Source of the DNA: Atopobium sp. oral taxon 199 str. F0494
GTDB taxonomy: Bacteria > Actinomycetota > Coriobacteriia > Coriobacteriales > Atopobiaceae
NCBI RefSeq assembly: GCF_000411555.1
Contig: NZ_KE150486.1
Location: 372,001-436,000 of the forward strand
Length of the DNA stretch: 64,000 nt
Direction: 5' to 3'
Shown here: positions 32,869-42,188 of the stretch, piece after piece
How the letters are laid out: each line of letters begins with the position of its first letter
Position numbering within the stretch: the stretch's first letter is position 1
Notes under the pieces: generated by a model
Seen by the model: the letters and a program-made list of their open reading frames with translations, nothing else
Told to the model about the DNA's origin: nothing
Databases searched by the model: none
Made by a program: the position numbers and the translations under genes

Positions 32869-34246
32869 GAGCAACCTCCTCAAGGCAGACGGTAATGACG
32901 TTAAGCGGTCCGTGGTCATGGATATAAGACAGAATGACTTCTTTTTTGAGAACTATCTGCTCCATCTCGCCTGGCACCATGATTGGTCGACGTTTTTTTA
33001 GTATGCGCGTATCGTCAAAATAAACTGCGATCGATCTGTCTTTATACACGTTATCAACGCGAAAACGGACCGTCAGCCGTTCGCCCATAGCCTCAGGGCT
33101 GATATGCTGCGGAACGGTATAGCGTACGCCGTCTTTTGCAAGAAGCTCAACGTGAGAGAGGTCCTCTGGAGGCAACGTTTGTTCTCGCTCCACAAAAGCG
33201 GCGGCTCTCTGACCTGCAAAGCAAGCTTCTTCAGAGACATAATCGACAAGATCGTGGACGTGAAGGACATTTCCGCAGGCGAAAATACCGGGAACAGAAG
33301 TTTCGAGACACTCAGAAACAACAGGTCCGCGCGTGACGCGGGAAAGCTCTACGCCGGTTTCACGAGAGAGGTCGTTTTCAGGAAGCAATCCCACCGAAAG
33401 CATCAGCGTATCGCAGGGATAGAGCTTTTGCGTGCCGGGGATGGGAGTGCCATGAGCATCGACCTCGGATATCTCCACTGCCTCCACGCGCTTCTCGCCA
33501 TCAATTCTGGTAACGGTATGCGAAAGCAGTAGCGGAATGCCAAAGTCATCAAGACACTGGACGATATTGCGCTTGAGGCCACCTGAATACGGCATGAGCT
33601 CAGCTACACAGGCGACATGAGCTCCTTCGAGCGTCATACGGCGAGCCATAATGAGGCCGATGTCGCCCGAACCTAAGATGACGACTTCCTTGCCCGGCAT
33701 ACGTCCCTCGATGTTGACAAGGCGCTGCGCCGTGCCGGCGGTAAACACTCCGGCTGGTCGAAAACCGGGTATGGCAAGCGCTCCGCGGGGACGTTCGCGA
33801 CAGCCCATGGCGAGAATAATGGCTCCCGCCTGAATATGCATGAGGCCGCGCTGGGAGTTTACGCACGTTACGGTACGATCGCCTGCGACGTTGATGACCA
33901 TGGTATTTAAAAGCACTTCAACGTTGGGATTGTTCATAACTTTTTCTACATACCGCGCGGCGTATTCAGGCCCGGTAAGCTCTTCTTTGAACGTAATGAG
34001 CCCAAAGCCGTTATGAATGCACTGGTTAAGGATGCCGCCAAGCTCACGATCACGCTCAATGACAAGGACGGAATGTGTATTCGCGGCACCGATGTTGACC
34101 GCTTGAGCGGCAGCGAGACCCGCCGGACCACCGCCGACAACTACAACGTCGTAGGAAAGCGCTGCGGTGCCTGTGGTATCTATTCTTGCAGGCGCTGTGT
34201 CCTTTGCCGCCAGAGACTCCACGCTGCTCAACTCCACGCTATTCAT
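32861..34246 (-). CDS. FAD/NAD(P)-dependent oxidoreductase of the anaerobic glycerol-3-phosphate dehydrogenase set
   Basis: 461 residues. FAD fold VVVVGGGPAGLAAAQAV near residue 35, ERDRELGGILNQCIHNGFG, second nucleotide-binding fold EVVILGSGDIGLIMARRM and late FAD site GIFACGNVLHVHDLVD. This is the middle component between the GlpA-like subunit and DUF1667, presumably passing electrons onward. ATG 34246 overlaps the upstream stop by eight bases (ATGAATAG). About 30 polar residues precede the FAD fold, longer than usual, so a downstream start is possible. Confidence 0.82.
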   Translation of the reverse strand: MNSVELSSVESLAAKDTAPARIDTTGTAALSYDVVVVGGGPAGLAAAQAVNIGAANTHSVLVIERDRELGGILNQCIHNGFGLITFKEELTGPEYAARYVEKVMNNPNVEVLLNTMVINVAGDRTVTCVNSQRGLMHIQAGAIILAMGCRERPRGALAIPGFRPAGVFTAGTAQRLVNIEGRMPGKEVVILGSGDIGLIMARRMTLEGAHVACVAELMPYSGGLKRNIVQCLDDFGIPLLLSHTVTRIDGEKRVEAVEISEVDAHGTPIPGTQKLYPCDTLMLSVGLLPENDLSRETGVELSRVTRGPVVSECLETSVPGIFACGNVLHVHDLVDYVSEEACFAGQRAAAFVEREQTLPPEDLSHVELLAKDGVRYTVPQHISPEAMGERLTVRFRVDNVYKDRSIAVYFDDTRILKKRRPIMVPGEMEQIVLKKEVILSYIHDHGPLNVITVCLEEVAHA

Positions 34247-35750
34247 ATCTATCAACGGCTTTCAGAGAAACACGCGCAGATGAAGCGCTCAGAGGACCCT
34301 TATTACATCCGAAAAAGATCTCTGATCCGGGTCCTGCTTTGCTCACCTCATCAGGGGCAAGATCGGATACCTTTTGGGCGAGAAGGTCCAAGATTTTAGG
34401 CGTACAAAATCCCGCCTGGCAGCGGCCCATACAGGCTTCGGTGCGACGTTTCACACCGTCCAGGGAACGCGCGCCCACAGGAGATGTGATAGCCTCAATA
34501 ATCTGCGCTTCTGAGACGCGGTTACAGCGGCACACGATCTGTCCGTAAGCGGGATTTTTATCTATCAGCGCCTGCCAGGCTTCCTCAGAGATTTTTAAGA
34601 GGTCCGGCATGGTGGGACGATACGGATTAAACTCGGGGTTATGAGAGAGATCCAGCCTGTCTTGAACCATATCCGCGACCATACGTCCGATGGCAGGCGC
34701 GGAGCTAAGTCCCGGAGACTCGATAGCCGCACAGTCGATAAATCCTGGAGCCTCAGAAAGCTCGCCGATAACAAAATCATGCCCCGGCTGGTGCGCTCGA
34801 AGGCCGGAAAATGTTGCAATGGTATCCCAAAACGGAATGTCCTTTACGGTCAGCGCTGATTTGGCTTTTACCTCTGACATTCCTTCTGCGGTCGTGTCGG
34901 TTCCCCGCTTATCTGCGATGTCTTCGGCGTTGGGTCCTACCAGGAGATTTCCTCCCGTAGTCGGAGTAACTAAAACGCCCTTCCCCAGTTTCGTGGGAAG
35001 CGAGAAAATCGTGTGGTTTACATGGGTTCCCGCCGACTTATCAAGCACATAGTACTGACCCCGCCTCGGCCCTATAGTAAGTTTTTCCGTAGCGACCCAG
35101 TTATGAATTACGTCCGCATAGACGCCAGCGGCATTGATAACCGCGCGGGTGAAGTATTCACGTTGCGTGGTGTCTATACGCCAGAGCGTCTCTCCGCTGT
35201 CATCTGTGACACTTGCTACACTCTTAGCCGGTTCGTTGAAATGAAATTCGATGCCGTTTTGCGCGGCGCAGTCAGCAAGGTGATGGCAAAGCTGAAAGGG
35301 GTTGACGATGGCGCTCGTGGGAGCAAAAAGAGCTCCTATTGCCCTATCGGATATATGAGGTTCAAGTTCAACTAAACGCTTACGGTCTATAACTTCAAGC
35401 TCAGCTACACCGTTATTCTTACCACGCTGCTGCAGGTCATAGAGGCTGTTTTGCGCTTCTTCTTCGGTGCAGACAACAAGCGCACCAATTGGATCGTAAT
35501 CTACCCCCAGCTCCTCGCAAAGCCGCGGCATAAGATGTGATCCCTCAACGTTAAGCTGAGCCATAAGGCTCCCCAGTTGCGCGTCAAAACCGGCATGTAC
35601 GATAGCTGAGTTAGCTTTTGTCGTACCCGCGCAGACATCTTCTTCTTGTTCAATAACCGCGAAATGTCCACGATACCTGGACAGCTCTCGCGCAATCGCG
35701 CAGCCACAAACGCCTGCTCCGATGACAATCGCATCGTATATCCGCGCCAT
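34239..35750 (-). CDS. GlpA-like glycerol-3-phosphate dehydrogenase with C-terminal BFD [2Fe-2S] domain
   Basis: 503 residues. An N-terminal DAO-type FAD domain (AIVIGAGVCGCAIARELSRY) is followed from about residue 420 by a bacterioferritin-associated-ferredoxin-like domain with four Cys (VCRCNR and CMGRCQAGFC). This matches GlpA-type flavoproteins that oxidise glycerol-3-phosphate to dihydroxyacetone phosphate. No glpK or glpF is in the window, so the substrate is inferred from architecture and the two partners downstream. Confidence 0.8.
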   Translation of the reverse strand: MARIYDAIVIGAGVCGCAIARELSRYRGHFAVIEQEEDVCAGTTKANSAIVHAGFDAQLGSLMAQLNVEGSHLMPRLCEELGVDYDPIGALVVCTEEEAQNSLYDLQQRGKNNGVAELEVIDRKRLVELEPHISDRAIGALFAPTSAIVNPFQLCHHLADCAAQNGIEFHFNEPAKSVASVTDDSGETLWRIDTTQREYFTRAVINAAGVYADVIHNWVATEKLTIGPRRGQYYVLDKSAGTHVNHTIFSLPTKLGKGVLVTPTTGGNLLVGPNAEDIADKRGTDTTAEGMSEVKAKSALTVKDIPFWDTIATFSGLRAHQPGHDFVIGELSEAPGFIDCAAIESPGLSSAPAIGRMVADMVQDRLDLSHNPEFNPYRPTMPDLLKISEEAWQALIDKNPAYGQIVCRCNRVSEAQIIEAITSPVGARSLDGVKRRTEACMGRCQAGFCTPKILDLLAQKVSDLAPDEVSKAGPGSEIFFGCNKGPLSASSARVSLKAVDRYE

Positions 35751-35813
35751 CTTTCACCTCTCTCGTGACGCCGATGAGCTTCTCGCTCTGTTCCCTGACA
35801 CAGAGTTTTCAAG

Positions 35814-37685
35814 CTAGTCTTGAATGCGTTCAAATTGACTTTCGTAGAGATTGGCGTAGAAGCCGCCTCTCGCGATCAGCTCATCATGTGAACCACGCTC
35901 AATTATGCCCCCATCCTTAAGCACAAGGATACAGTCAGCATTGCGAACGGTAGAAAGTCGGTGGGCAACGACAAGTGAGGTGCGTCCTTCCATCATGCTG
36001 TCGAAGGCGGCCTGCACCAATTGTTCGGTTCTGGTGTCGATACTTGACGTGGCCTCATCCAAAAGCAGAATGGGCGGGTCGGCGAGCATGACACGGGCAA
36101 TGCAAAGCAGCTGTTGCTGACCTTGGGAAAGCGCGCCTCCGTCCTCTCCCACCTTGGTGTCGTAGCCCTGAGGCAGCTGAACGATAAACTCATGAGCCTG
36201 CGCGCGCCTGCAGGCTTCTTCAACCTCTGTATCCGTGGCGTCAGGACGGCTATAGCGAACGTTTTCCCGTATGGTTCCCTCAAAGAGCCATGTGTCCTGC
36301 AACACCATACCAAACTGCGCGCGAAGCTCGGAGCGCGTAAGATCTTGCGTATTGCATCCGTTGACAAAAATGGCTCCGGAGTCGATGGTGTAAAAGCGGA
36401 GCAACAAATTGATCAGAGTGGTCTTGCCACAGCCGGTGGGACCGACAAGCGCGATACGCTCACCTGCTGCCGCATGGAAACTGATGTGTTGAAGCAGCGG
36501 ATGTTTTTTATCATACGAGAACGAGACATCCTCAAAAACGATATCACCTGAGGGGTCATCGATATGCTTTGGATGAGCGGGGTCGGCGGCGTTCTCCTCA
36601 GCGTCAAGCAGCTCAAAGACACGCCGCGCGCTTGCATAGGCGGTCTGCACCTGCGTTGTGACGGCGGAGATGGCGTAGAAAGGCCGCATATACTGATTTG
36701 CGTACGACAAAAAGCTCTGCACTTGGCCAATAGTGAGGACTGAAGGTATGCCGGTGATGACGCAGATGCAGCCAAGCGCCGCTACAAGAGTGTAGATAAG
36801 GTTATTGACCAGACGAGTTGACGGGTTTGCAAGGGAACTTGCGAACTGAGCGCGCTGACCTGCGGTATAAAGACCGCTATTGATTTTCCGGAAGTCCTTC
36901 TCGACAACTTCTTGATGCGCGAAGGCAGCAATGAGCTCCTGGTTGGTAATCATTTCCTCGGCATAGCCGCCAAGCGCTCCTTGAAACGCCTGCTGCCGCG
37001 CGAAGGAGCGTGACGCGAAACGTGTCACCAAAGCCGCCGCCAGGATAGAAAGCGGCGTCGCAAGCGCTACGACAAGCCCCATGGGGACAGAAAGCGAAAA
37101 CATGAAAGCAAGCGTGCCCACAATGGTAACCACACCTGTCAGCAGCTGCGTCAGCCCCTGTAAGAGGCCATCTCCCAGTTGGTCGACGTCATTTACAACG
37201 CGCGACAGCAGATCTCCCTGGGAATGAGAATCAATGTAGGAAAGCGGCAGGCGTGCAATCTTTTCATGCGCGGCGATGCGAAGCGCGCGCGTAGTCGAAT
37301 ACGTCAGGCGGTTCGTAGCCCAGCTGGTGATCCACTGCGTTACGCTGGCGAGAAGCACTACAAGAGCCAGCTTCACAAGCGTAGGAACAAGAGCGGCCTC
37401 TCCTCCCTGAACCAAGTGAACCAGCTGGTCAATAGCGGCTCCTACGATGACAGGGACCCATAGCTGCAAAAGTATGGTGACAACAGAGCTCACCAGTGAG
37501 AGTAGCAACAGCAGAGCGTGCGGAGCAATCCAGCCGGCAAGGCGGCGGGTGACCTGCAAAGCAGAAAGCTGAGCTGCGCTCGCTCCTGTAGTAGTGTCTT
37601 TCCGCTCTGGGTCGTTTGAGCCATTGCCGCGCACACTGGCGCTGATGGCGGCGGCAGATCCTCCTCCGGTATACATATCAGCCAT
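35814..37685 (-). CDS. Heterodimeric ABC exporter subunit, canonical ATPase site
   Basis: 623 residues: a polar leader (about 45 residues), six-helix exporter domain, then ATPase with GPTGCGKTT, LSQGQQ, Walker B ILLLDEATSSID and switch His (VVAHRLSTV). Catalytic Glu and His are both intact. It begins immediately after the partner gene stop (TAA-ATG), typical of LmrCD/BmrCD-like pairs that export drugs or lipids. Confidence 0.88.
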   Translation of the reverse strand: MADMYTGGGSAAAISASVRGNGSNDPERKDTTTGASAAQLSALQVTRRLAGWIAPHALLLLLSLVSSVVTILLQLWVPVIVGAAIDQLVHLVQGGEAALVPTLVKLALVVLLASVTQWITSWATNRLTYSTTRALRIAAHEKIARLPLSYIDSHSQGDLLSRVVNDVDQLGDGLLQGLTQLLTGVVTIVGTLAFMFSLSVPMGLVVALATPLSILAAALVTRFASRSFARQQAFQGALGGYAEEMITNQELIAAFAHQEVVEKDFRKINSGLYTAGQRAQFASSLANPSTRLVNNLIYTLVAALGCICVITGIPSVLTIGQVQSFLSYANQYMRPFYAISAVTTQVQTAYASARRVFELLDAEENAADPAHPKHIDDPSGDIVFEDVSFSYDKKHPLLQHISFHAAAGERIALVGPTGCGKTTLINLLLRFYTIDSGAIFVNGCNTQDLTRSELRAQFGMVLQDTWLFEGTIRENVRYSRPDATDTEVEEACRRAQAHEFIVQLPQGYDTKVGEDGGALSQGQQQLLCIARVMLADPPILLLDEATSSIDTRTEQLVQAAFDSMMEGRTSLVVAHRLSTVRNADCILVLKDGGIIERGSHDELIARGGFYANLYESQFERIQD

Positions 37686-39437
37686 TTACACCCCCACCTC
37701 CTCAGGACGAAGCTGCGAGAGGCAGATTTCTTTGTACAGAGGGCACGTGGCGAGAAGTTCCTGATGACTTCCCAGACCAACTTGGCGTCCGTGATCGAGC
37801 ACCAGTATCTGGTCTGCTTGCATAACCGCGGCTACGCGTTGGGAAATAATAACAGAGGTCGCCTCAGAACGCAGCGTTTGAAGCGCCGCGCGAAGTTTCG
37901 CATCAGTCGCGAAGTCGAGCGCCGAGGCGGAGTCGTCAAGTACGATAATGCGCGGGTTGCCTACCAGCGCCCGTGCGATGGTAAGCCTTTGGCGCTGGCC
38001 GCCGGAGAAATTTTTGCCACCGGCTTCAACAGCGCTGTCAAGCTGCTGGGGCTTCTCGCGTACAAAATCCGCCGCCTGAGCGTAGGTAAGGGCATTCCAG
38101 AGATCCTTGTCGGTTGCATGCGCGTCTCGCCACTGAAGGTTAGTTCTGATGGTGCCTGTGACCAGCGAGGCGTGCTGCGGCACAAACGAGACAAGATGAC
38201 GCAGCTGAGAAAAGGCGTACTGCGTTGAGGCGCGCCCAAAAATCTTTACGCTGCCCTCTTCAGGGTCGTACAGTCGAAGTAGAAGTTTTGCCAAGGAAGA
38301 CTTGCCAGATCCGGTACCGCCGATGATGCCTAACGAACTGCCGGCAGGTACGGTAAGAGAAATGTGCGAAAGAGCGGGCTCACCGCCGCCGTCATACACA
38401 AGCGTAACATCGCGAAGCTCAAGAGCGGGAGCGTGGTCACATTCCTGCCGGGAAAGAGAGAAGGAAGACTTTTCTCTGTCGCTCAGAGCGGCTTTAGTGT
38501 TCAATACCTCCAGCACACGTCTCCCGGACGCGGTTCCTCTTGTACAGATAAGCATCAAATTTGCGATGTATCCCACAGCCAGAAGCGTCTGGGTCATATA
38601 GCTCAAGAGTGCAATGATGCTGCCCGAGGAAAGCGTATGCGAAGTTATTTGCGGTGCGGCAAACCACAAGACGAGCGCGACGGCTCCATACATCACCAGA
38701 AAAGTCGCAGGGTTCAAAAGAGCAGAATAGTTGGCGGCGGCGGTTGCTTTGTCAGTCTGTGCGCCAACAGCTTCGGTAAAGCGCGCCCGCTCTGTATCTT
38801 CTCGGCGAAACGCCCGAATAACACGAACTCCCGAGAGCATTTCTCGCATAAAACGCGATACCCTATCGAGGCTTTCCTGCAAGGCATGAAACAGCACGAC
38901 CGAGCGGACAATTACAAACCAAAAGACGGCGCCCACTATGAGCGTTGCTATGAGAAAAATACCGCCCAGACGCGGATCGATCACAAGAGTCGCTATAAGA
39001 GAGCCGGCAGCCAAAAGGGGCCAGCGGATCAACTGACGAATCCCAAGTGCCACGGTAACCTGCACTTGATTGACATCGTTTATAAGACGGGTGATAAGCG
39101 TATCGGTTCCCAGTTGATGTACGTCAGCGCTTGAAAGCTCCTGTGTTTTTGCAAAGAGCGCGTTTCGCATGGCGGTACCTGAGCCCTGAGCCACGATTGA
39201 GGCCTGGTATTGACAGAAGATCGTAAAGCCGAATCCAACAAGCGCGATAAGCGCGAGCAGGCACCCATAGCGAATGATGTCATACACATTGCCTGATTGC
39301 ACGCCAACGTCAATCATGCGTGCAATAATCAGAGGCATCAGCAGGTCGCCTATTACCTCTACGCTCTTTGCAAGTACCGCGAAGAGCGTGCGCGTGCCAT
39401 AGGCCGGGAATACAAAGCGTCGAAGCAGTTCCTTCAC
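37686..39437 (-). CDS. Heterodimeric ABC exporter subunit, degenerate ATPase site
   Basis: 583 residues with the same layout as its partner. Walker A GIIGGTGSGKSS and signature FSGGQRQR are intact. The Walker B end is VLDDSASALD (Asp for catalytic Glu) and the switch region is ISQRVAAV (Gln for His). This asymmetry is the known hallmark of heterodimeric exporters in which one ATP site is non-hydrolysing. First gene of the pair; seven bases downstream of the uup stop. Confidence 0.88.
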   Translation of the reverse strand: MKELLRRFVFPAYGTRTLFAVLAKSVEVIGDLLMPLIIARMIDVGVQSGNVYDIIRYGCLLALIALVGFGFTIFCQYQASIVAQGSGTAMRNALFAKTQELSSADVHQLGTDTLITRLINDVNQVQVTVALGIRQLIRWPLLAAGSLIATLVIDPRLGGIFLIATLIVGAVFWFVIVRSVVLFHALQESLDRVSRFMREMLSGVRVIRAFRREDTERARFTEAVGAQTDKATAAANYSALLNPATFLVMYGAVALVLWFAAPQITSHTLSSGSIIALLSYMTQTLLAVGYIANLMLICTRGTASGRRVLEVLNTKAALSDREKSSFSLSRQECDHAPALELRDVTLVYDGGGEPALSHISLTVPAGSSLGIIGGTGSGKSSLAKLLLRLYDPEEGSVKIFGRASTQYAFSQLRHLVSFVPQHASLVTGTIRTNLQWRDAHATDKDLWNALTYAQAADFVREKPQQLDSAVEAGGKNFSGGQRQRLTIARALVGNPRIIVLDDSASALDFATDAKLRAALQTLRSEATSVIISQRVAAVMQADQILVLDHGRQVGLGSHQELLATCPLYKEICLSQLRPEEVGV

Positions 39438-39443
39438 CGCACC

Positions 39444-41297
39444 TCACCCAAGCCTCTCTGAAAGTTCAAGCCATTCGTCCTCAAGCTCTGATACCGCCGC
39501 TTCAGCCTCATTCAGCTCTTTTTGCAGCCTCATAAGGGTTTCGGCATCGCTTTGATCGGCTGCGGCCATCTGAGCACGCACCTCATCAGGCGCGCCTTCA
39601 GCTTTTTCCATACGCCGCGCGACTGAGTCAAGACGTTTTTTCAATTTCCGCCGCTCCTGGTTGGTCAGCGTTTGAGGTGAAGCGTCTGCGCTTTTCGATG
39701 TGCCATTGTCAGCCGTGGTGCCCAACGATGACGCCGGTATCTGCTTGCTGCCTTCGCGCTTAGTTTTCTCACGCTGAGCCTTCTCAACGAGCGTGAGGTA
39801 CTCATCAACACCGCCTGGAATGTGGCGAATCTTGCCGTCAAGAAGGGCAAACTGATCGTCAGTAACACGTTCCATAAGAAAGCGGTCGTGCGTCACCAGC
39901 AGCAGCGTTCCCGGCCAGCTGTCAAGCAAATCTTCAATAACAGCCAGCATATCGGTATCAAGGTCATTGCCGGGCTCGTCCAAAACAAGCACGTTCGGCT
40001 CTTTCAAAAGCACACAGAGAAGGGCCAGCCGACGTTGTTGGCCGCCGGAAAGATCTTTGACGCGAGAAGAAAACTCACGGCGATCAAATCCAAGTCGTTC
40101 CAACAGCTGTGTAGGACTTTGAGCTTTGCCATCGACATAATACGTTGTTTTGTAGCGGGATAAAATATCAAGGACACTTTGATCTTGTACGTCAGCAAGA
40201 CTGTCAAGACGCTGAGAAAGCCAGCCGAATCGTACCGATTTGCCAACCTTAAGCTGTCCTGCCGTCGGCATAAGCTGTTGAGTCATAAGCTCCAGCAGGG
40301 TTGATTTTCCTGCGCCGTTTTCGCCAAGGACGCCATAACGGTCTCCCGGCCCGATAATCCATTCAATAGCGTTGATGACAGGCGGCTTTAGTGTGCCGTC
40401 CGCCTCCGGATATGCAAACGAAACGTTTTTCATTTCAATGACCTGCTTGCCCAAGCGCGCCATAGCCATACGCTTAAGTTCAAGCGTATTGCGCAGCAGC
40501 GGGTCATCAGCAAGCAGCGCACGGGCCGCTTCCACGCGAAAGCGCGGTTTTGAGGTGCGGGCTTTTGCTCCATGCGACAGCCAGTTGAGCTCTTTGCGAA
40601 GGGTATTCTGGCGGCGTTCCTCTATTGCCGCTGCCTGACGATCGCGCTCGACACGCTGCTGAATGTAGGCCGAATACCCTCCCTCGAAAGGATCAATGAC
40701 GCTATCATGAACCTCCCACATGTGGTCACAGACCTCATCAAGAAACCAGCGGTCATGCGTTACGACAATGAGAGCGCCCTGTCCTTTGGGCCAGCAGTTC
40801 TTAAGATGATGGGCAAGCCATTGTATGGTATGCATATCAAGATGATTAGTAGGCTCGTCCAGAAGCAGCGCGTCCCAAGAGCCAACCAAAAGACGAGCGA
40901 GGTCACAGCGCCGGCGCTGACCTCCGGAAAGCTGCCCGATGAGAGCATCCCAGCTGAGATCTCCCACCAATTCGTCCAGTATGCCTCGGATGCGCGCATC
41001 TGATGCCCAGAGGTATTCAGGGATATCCCCTACGATTGAGTGGCCGACTGTCTCATGCGCATCGAGGGCGTCCGACTGTCCAAGATATCCCACCTGAACG
41101 CTACCGCGCCAGACGACGTTGCCGTCATCGGGATCCAAACGGCGCGCTATGAGGCGCAAAAGTGTCGACTTTCCGTCTCCATTTTTTCCGACGACGCCAA
41201 TGCGGTCACCTTCGTTGATGCCGACGGTCTGGTCAAAAAGAACTCTCTTGCCCGGCCATTCCATCGTAAGACGCTCGCAGCCGATTAAAATCCCCAT
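39444..41297 (-). CDS. uup: ABC-F ATPase, Uup type
   Basis: 617 residues with two ABC domains (LSGGQRRRCDLARL and LSGGQQRRLALL) joined by the ABC-F linker, and a C-terminal coiled coil (about 540-617, RRKLKKRLDSVARRMEKAE) as in Uup. There are no membrane segments. Uup acts on branched DNA/ribosomes. The gene starts one base after the nfo stop and leads into the exporter pair. Confidence 0.87.
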   Translation of the reverse strand: MGILIGCERLTMEWPGKRVLFDQTVGINEGDRIGVVGKNGDGKSTLLRLIARRLDPDDGNVVWRGSVQVGYLGQSDALDAHETVGHSIVGDIPEYLWASDARIRGILDELVGDLSWDALIGQLSGGQRRRCDLARLLVGSWDALLLDEPTNHLDMHTIQWLAHHLKNCWPKGQGALIVVTHDRWFLDEVCDHMWEVHDSVIDPFEGGYSAYIQQRVERDRQAAAIEERRQNTLRKELNWLSHGAKARTSKPRFRVEAARALLADDPLLRNTLELKRMAMARLGKQVIEMKNVSFAYPEADGTLKPPVINAIEWIIGPGDRYGVLGENGAGKSTLLELMTQQLMPTAGQLKVGKSVRFGWLSQRLDSLADVQDQSVLDILSRYKTTYYVDGKAQSPTQLLERLGFDRREFSSRVKDLSGGQQRRLALLCVLLKEPNVLVLDEPGNDLDTDMLAVIEDLLDSWPGTLLLVTHDRFLMERVTDDQFALLDGKIRHIPGGVDEYLTLVEKAQREKTKREGSKQIPASSLGTTADNGTSKSADASPQTLTNQERRKLKKRLDSVARRMEKAEGAPDEVRAQMAAADQSDAETLMRLQKELNEAEAAVSELEDEWLELSERLG

Positions 41298-42188
41298 TTA
41301 TCTCACGCCGCCCAAAGCAGATTCATGTGTCTGATTGTCCGCTGCTGCAATACGGCGGAGCAGGGCAATTTCATGTTTATAGCCGTCAAAATCTTGAGGC
41401 GTCTCAAGAATCATTGGAAGCGTGCGCAAACGAGAATTAGTGACGATTGACGCAAACGCGTCAAGACCAAGGTATCCCTGGCCTATCTTTTCATGTCTGT
41501 CTTTGTGGGCCCCGCACGGATTCTTTGAGTCGTTCAGGTGCAGAGCCTTAAGACGCTCAAGTCCAATAATCCTGTCAAACTCATCGAGTACATAGTCAAG
41601 GCTATCAAAAATACGATAGCCGCCGTCATGTACATGGCAGGTATCTAAACACACTCCAAGAAGCTCGTCATGGGCAACCCCGTCAAGAATAGCCGCGAGT
41701 TCTTCAAACGTGCGCCCTACCTCGGTGCCCTTGCCGGCCATAGTCTCGAGAAGTACCATGGTAGCTTGCCCAGGAACAAGACAGGCATTCAATCCCTCAA
41801 TTACAAGCTTGACGCCCTTCTCGGCACCTTGCCCAACGTGGCTGCCCGGATGAAAGTTATAGTAGTTTCCCGGCAGGTACTCCATACGCTCAAGATCTTC
41901 TGCCATGGCGCGCCGAGCAAAATCGACGGTTTCATACTTCGCTGAGCAAAGGTTCATGGTATAGGGGGCGTGCGCCACAAGCTTGCCGAAATGATTTTCT
42001 CGCATGAGCGTTTTCAGTGCCTCAAGGTCATCAAGGTCCAACGTTTTGGCATTGCCGCCGCGCGGATTTCGCGTGAAGAAGGCAAACGTGTTAGCGCCAA
42101 GCGCGAGCGCTGTCTCCCCCATTTTCTTCCAGCCGGCGGCCGTAGACAAATGGCAGCCTATCGTAAGTTCAAAAGCAACCGGCGTCAT
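41298..42188 (-). CDS. nfo: Deoxyribonuclease IV (AP endonuclease)
   Basis: 296 residues of the endonuclease IV family, a Zn-dependent TIM barrel cutting at abasic sites. Metal-ligand motifs: YNFHPGSHVG, VLLETMAGKG, GVCLDTCHVHDGGY, HLNDSKNPCGAHKDRHEKIG and MILETP. The ATG overlaps the coaBC stop (ATGA), so the repair enzyme is co-translated with a coenzyme A gene. Confidence 0.95.
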   Translation of the reverse strand: MTPVAFELTIGCHLSTAAGWKKMGETALALGANTFAFFTRNPRGGNAKTLDLDDLEALKTLMRENHFGKLVAHAPYTMNLCSAKYETVDFARRAMAEDLERMEYLPGNYYNFHPGSHVGQGAEKGVKLVIEGLNACLVPGQATMVLLETMAGKGTEVGRTFEELAAILDGVAHDELLGVCLDTCHVHDGGYRIFDSLDYVLDEFDRIIGLERLKALHLNDSKNPCGAHKDRHEKIGQGYLGLDAFASIVTNSRLRTLPMILETPQDFDGYKHEIALLRRIAAADNQTHESALGGVR

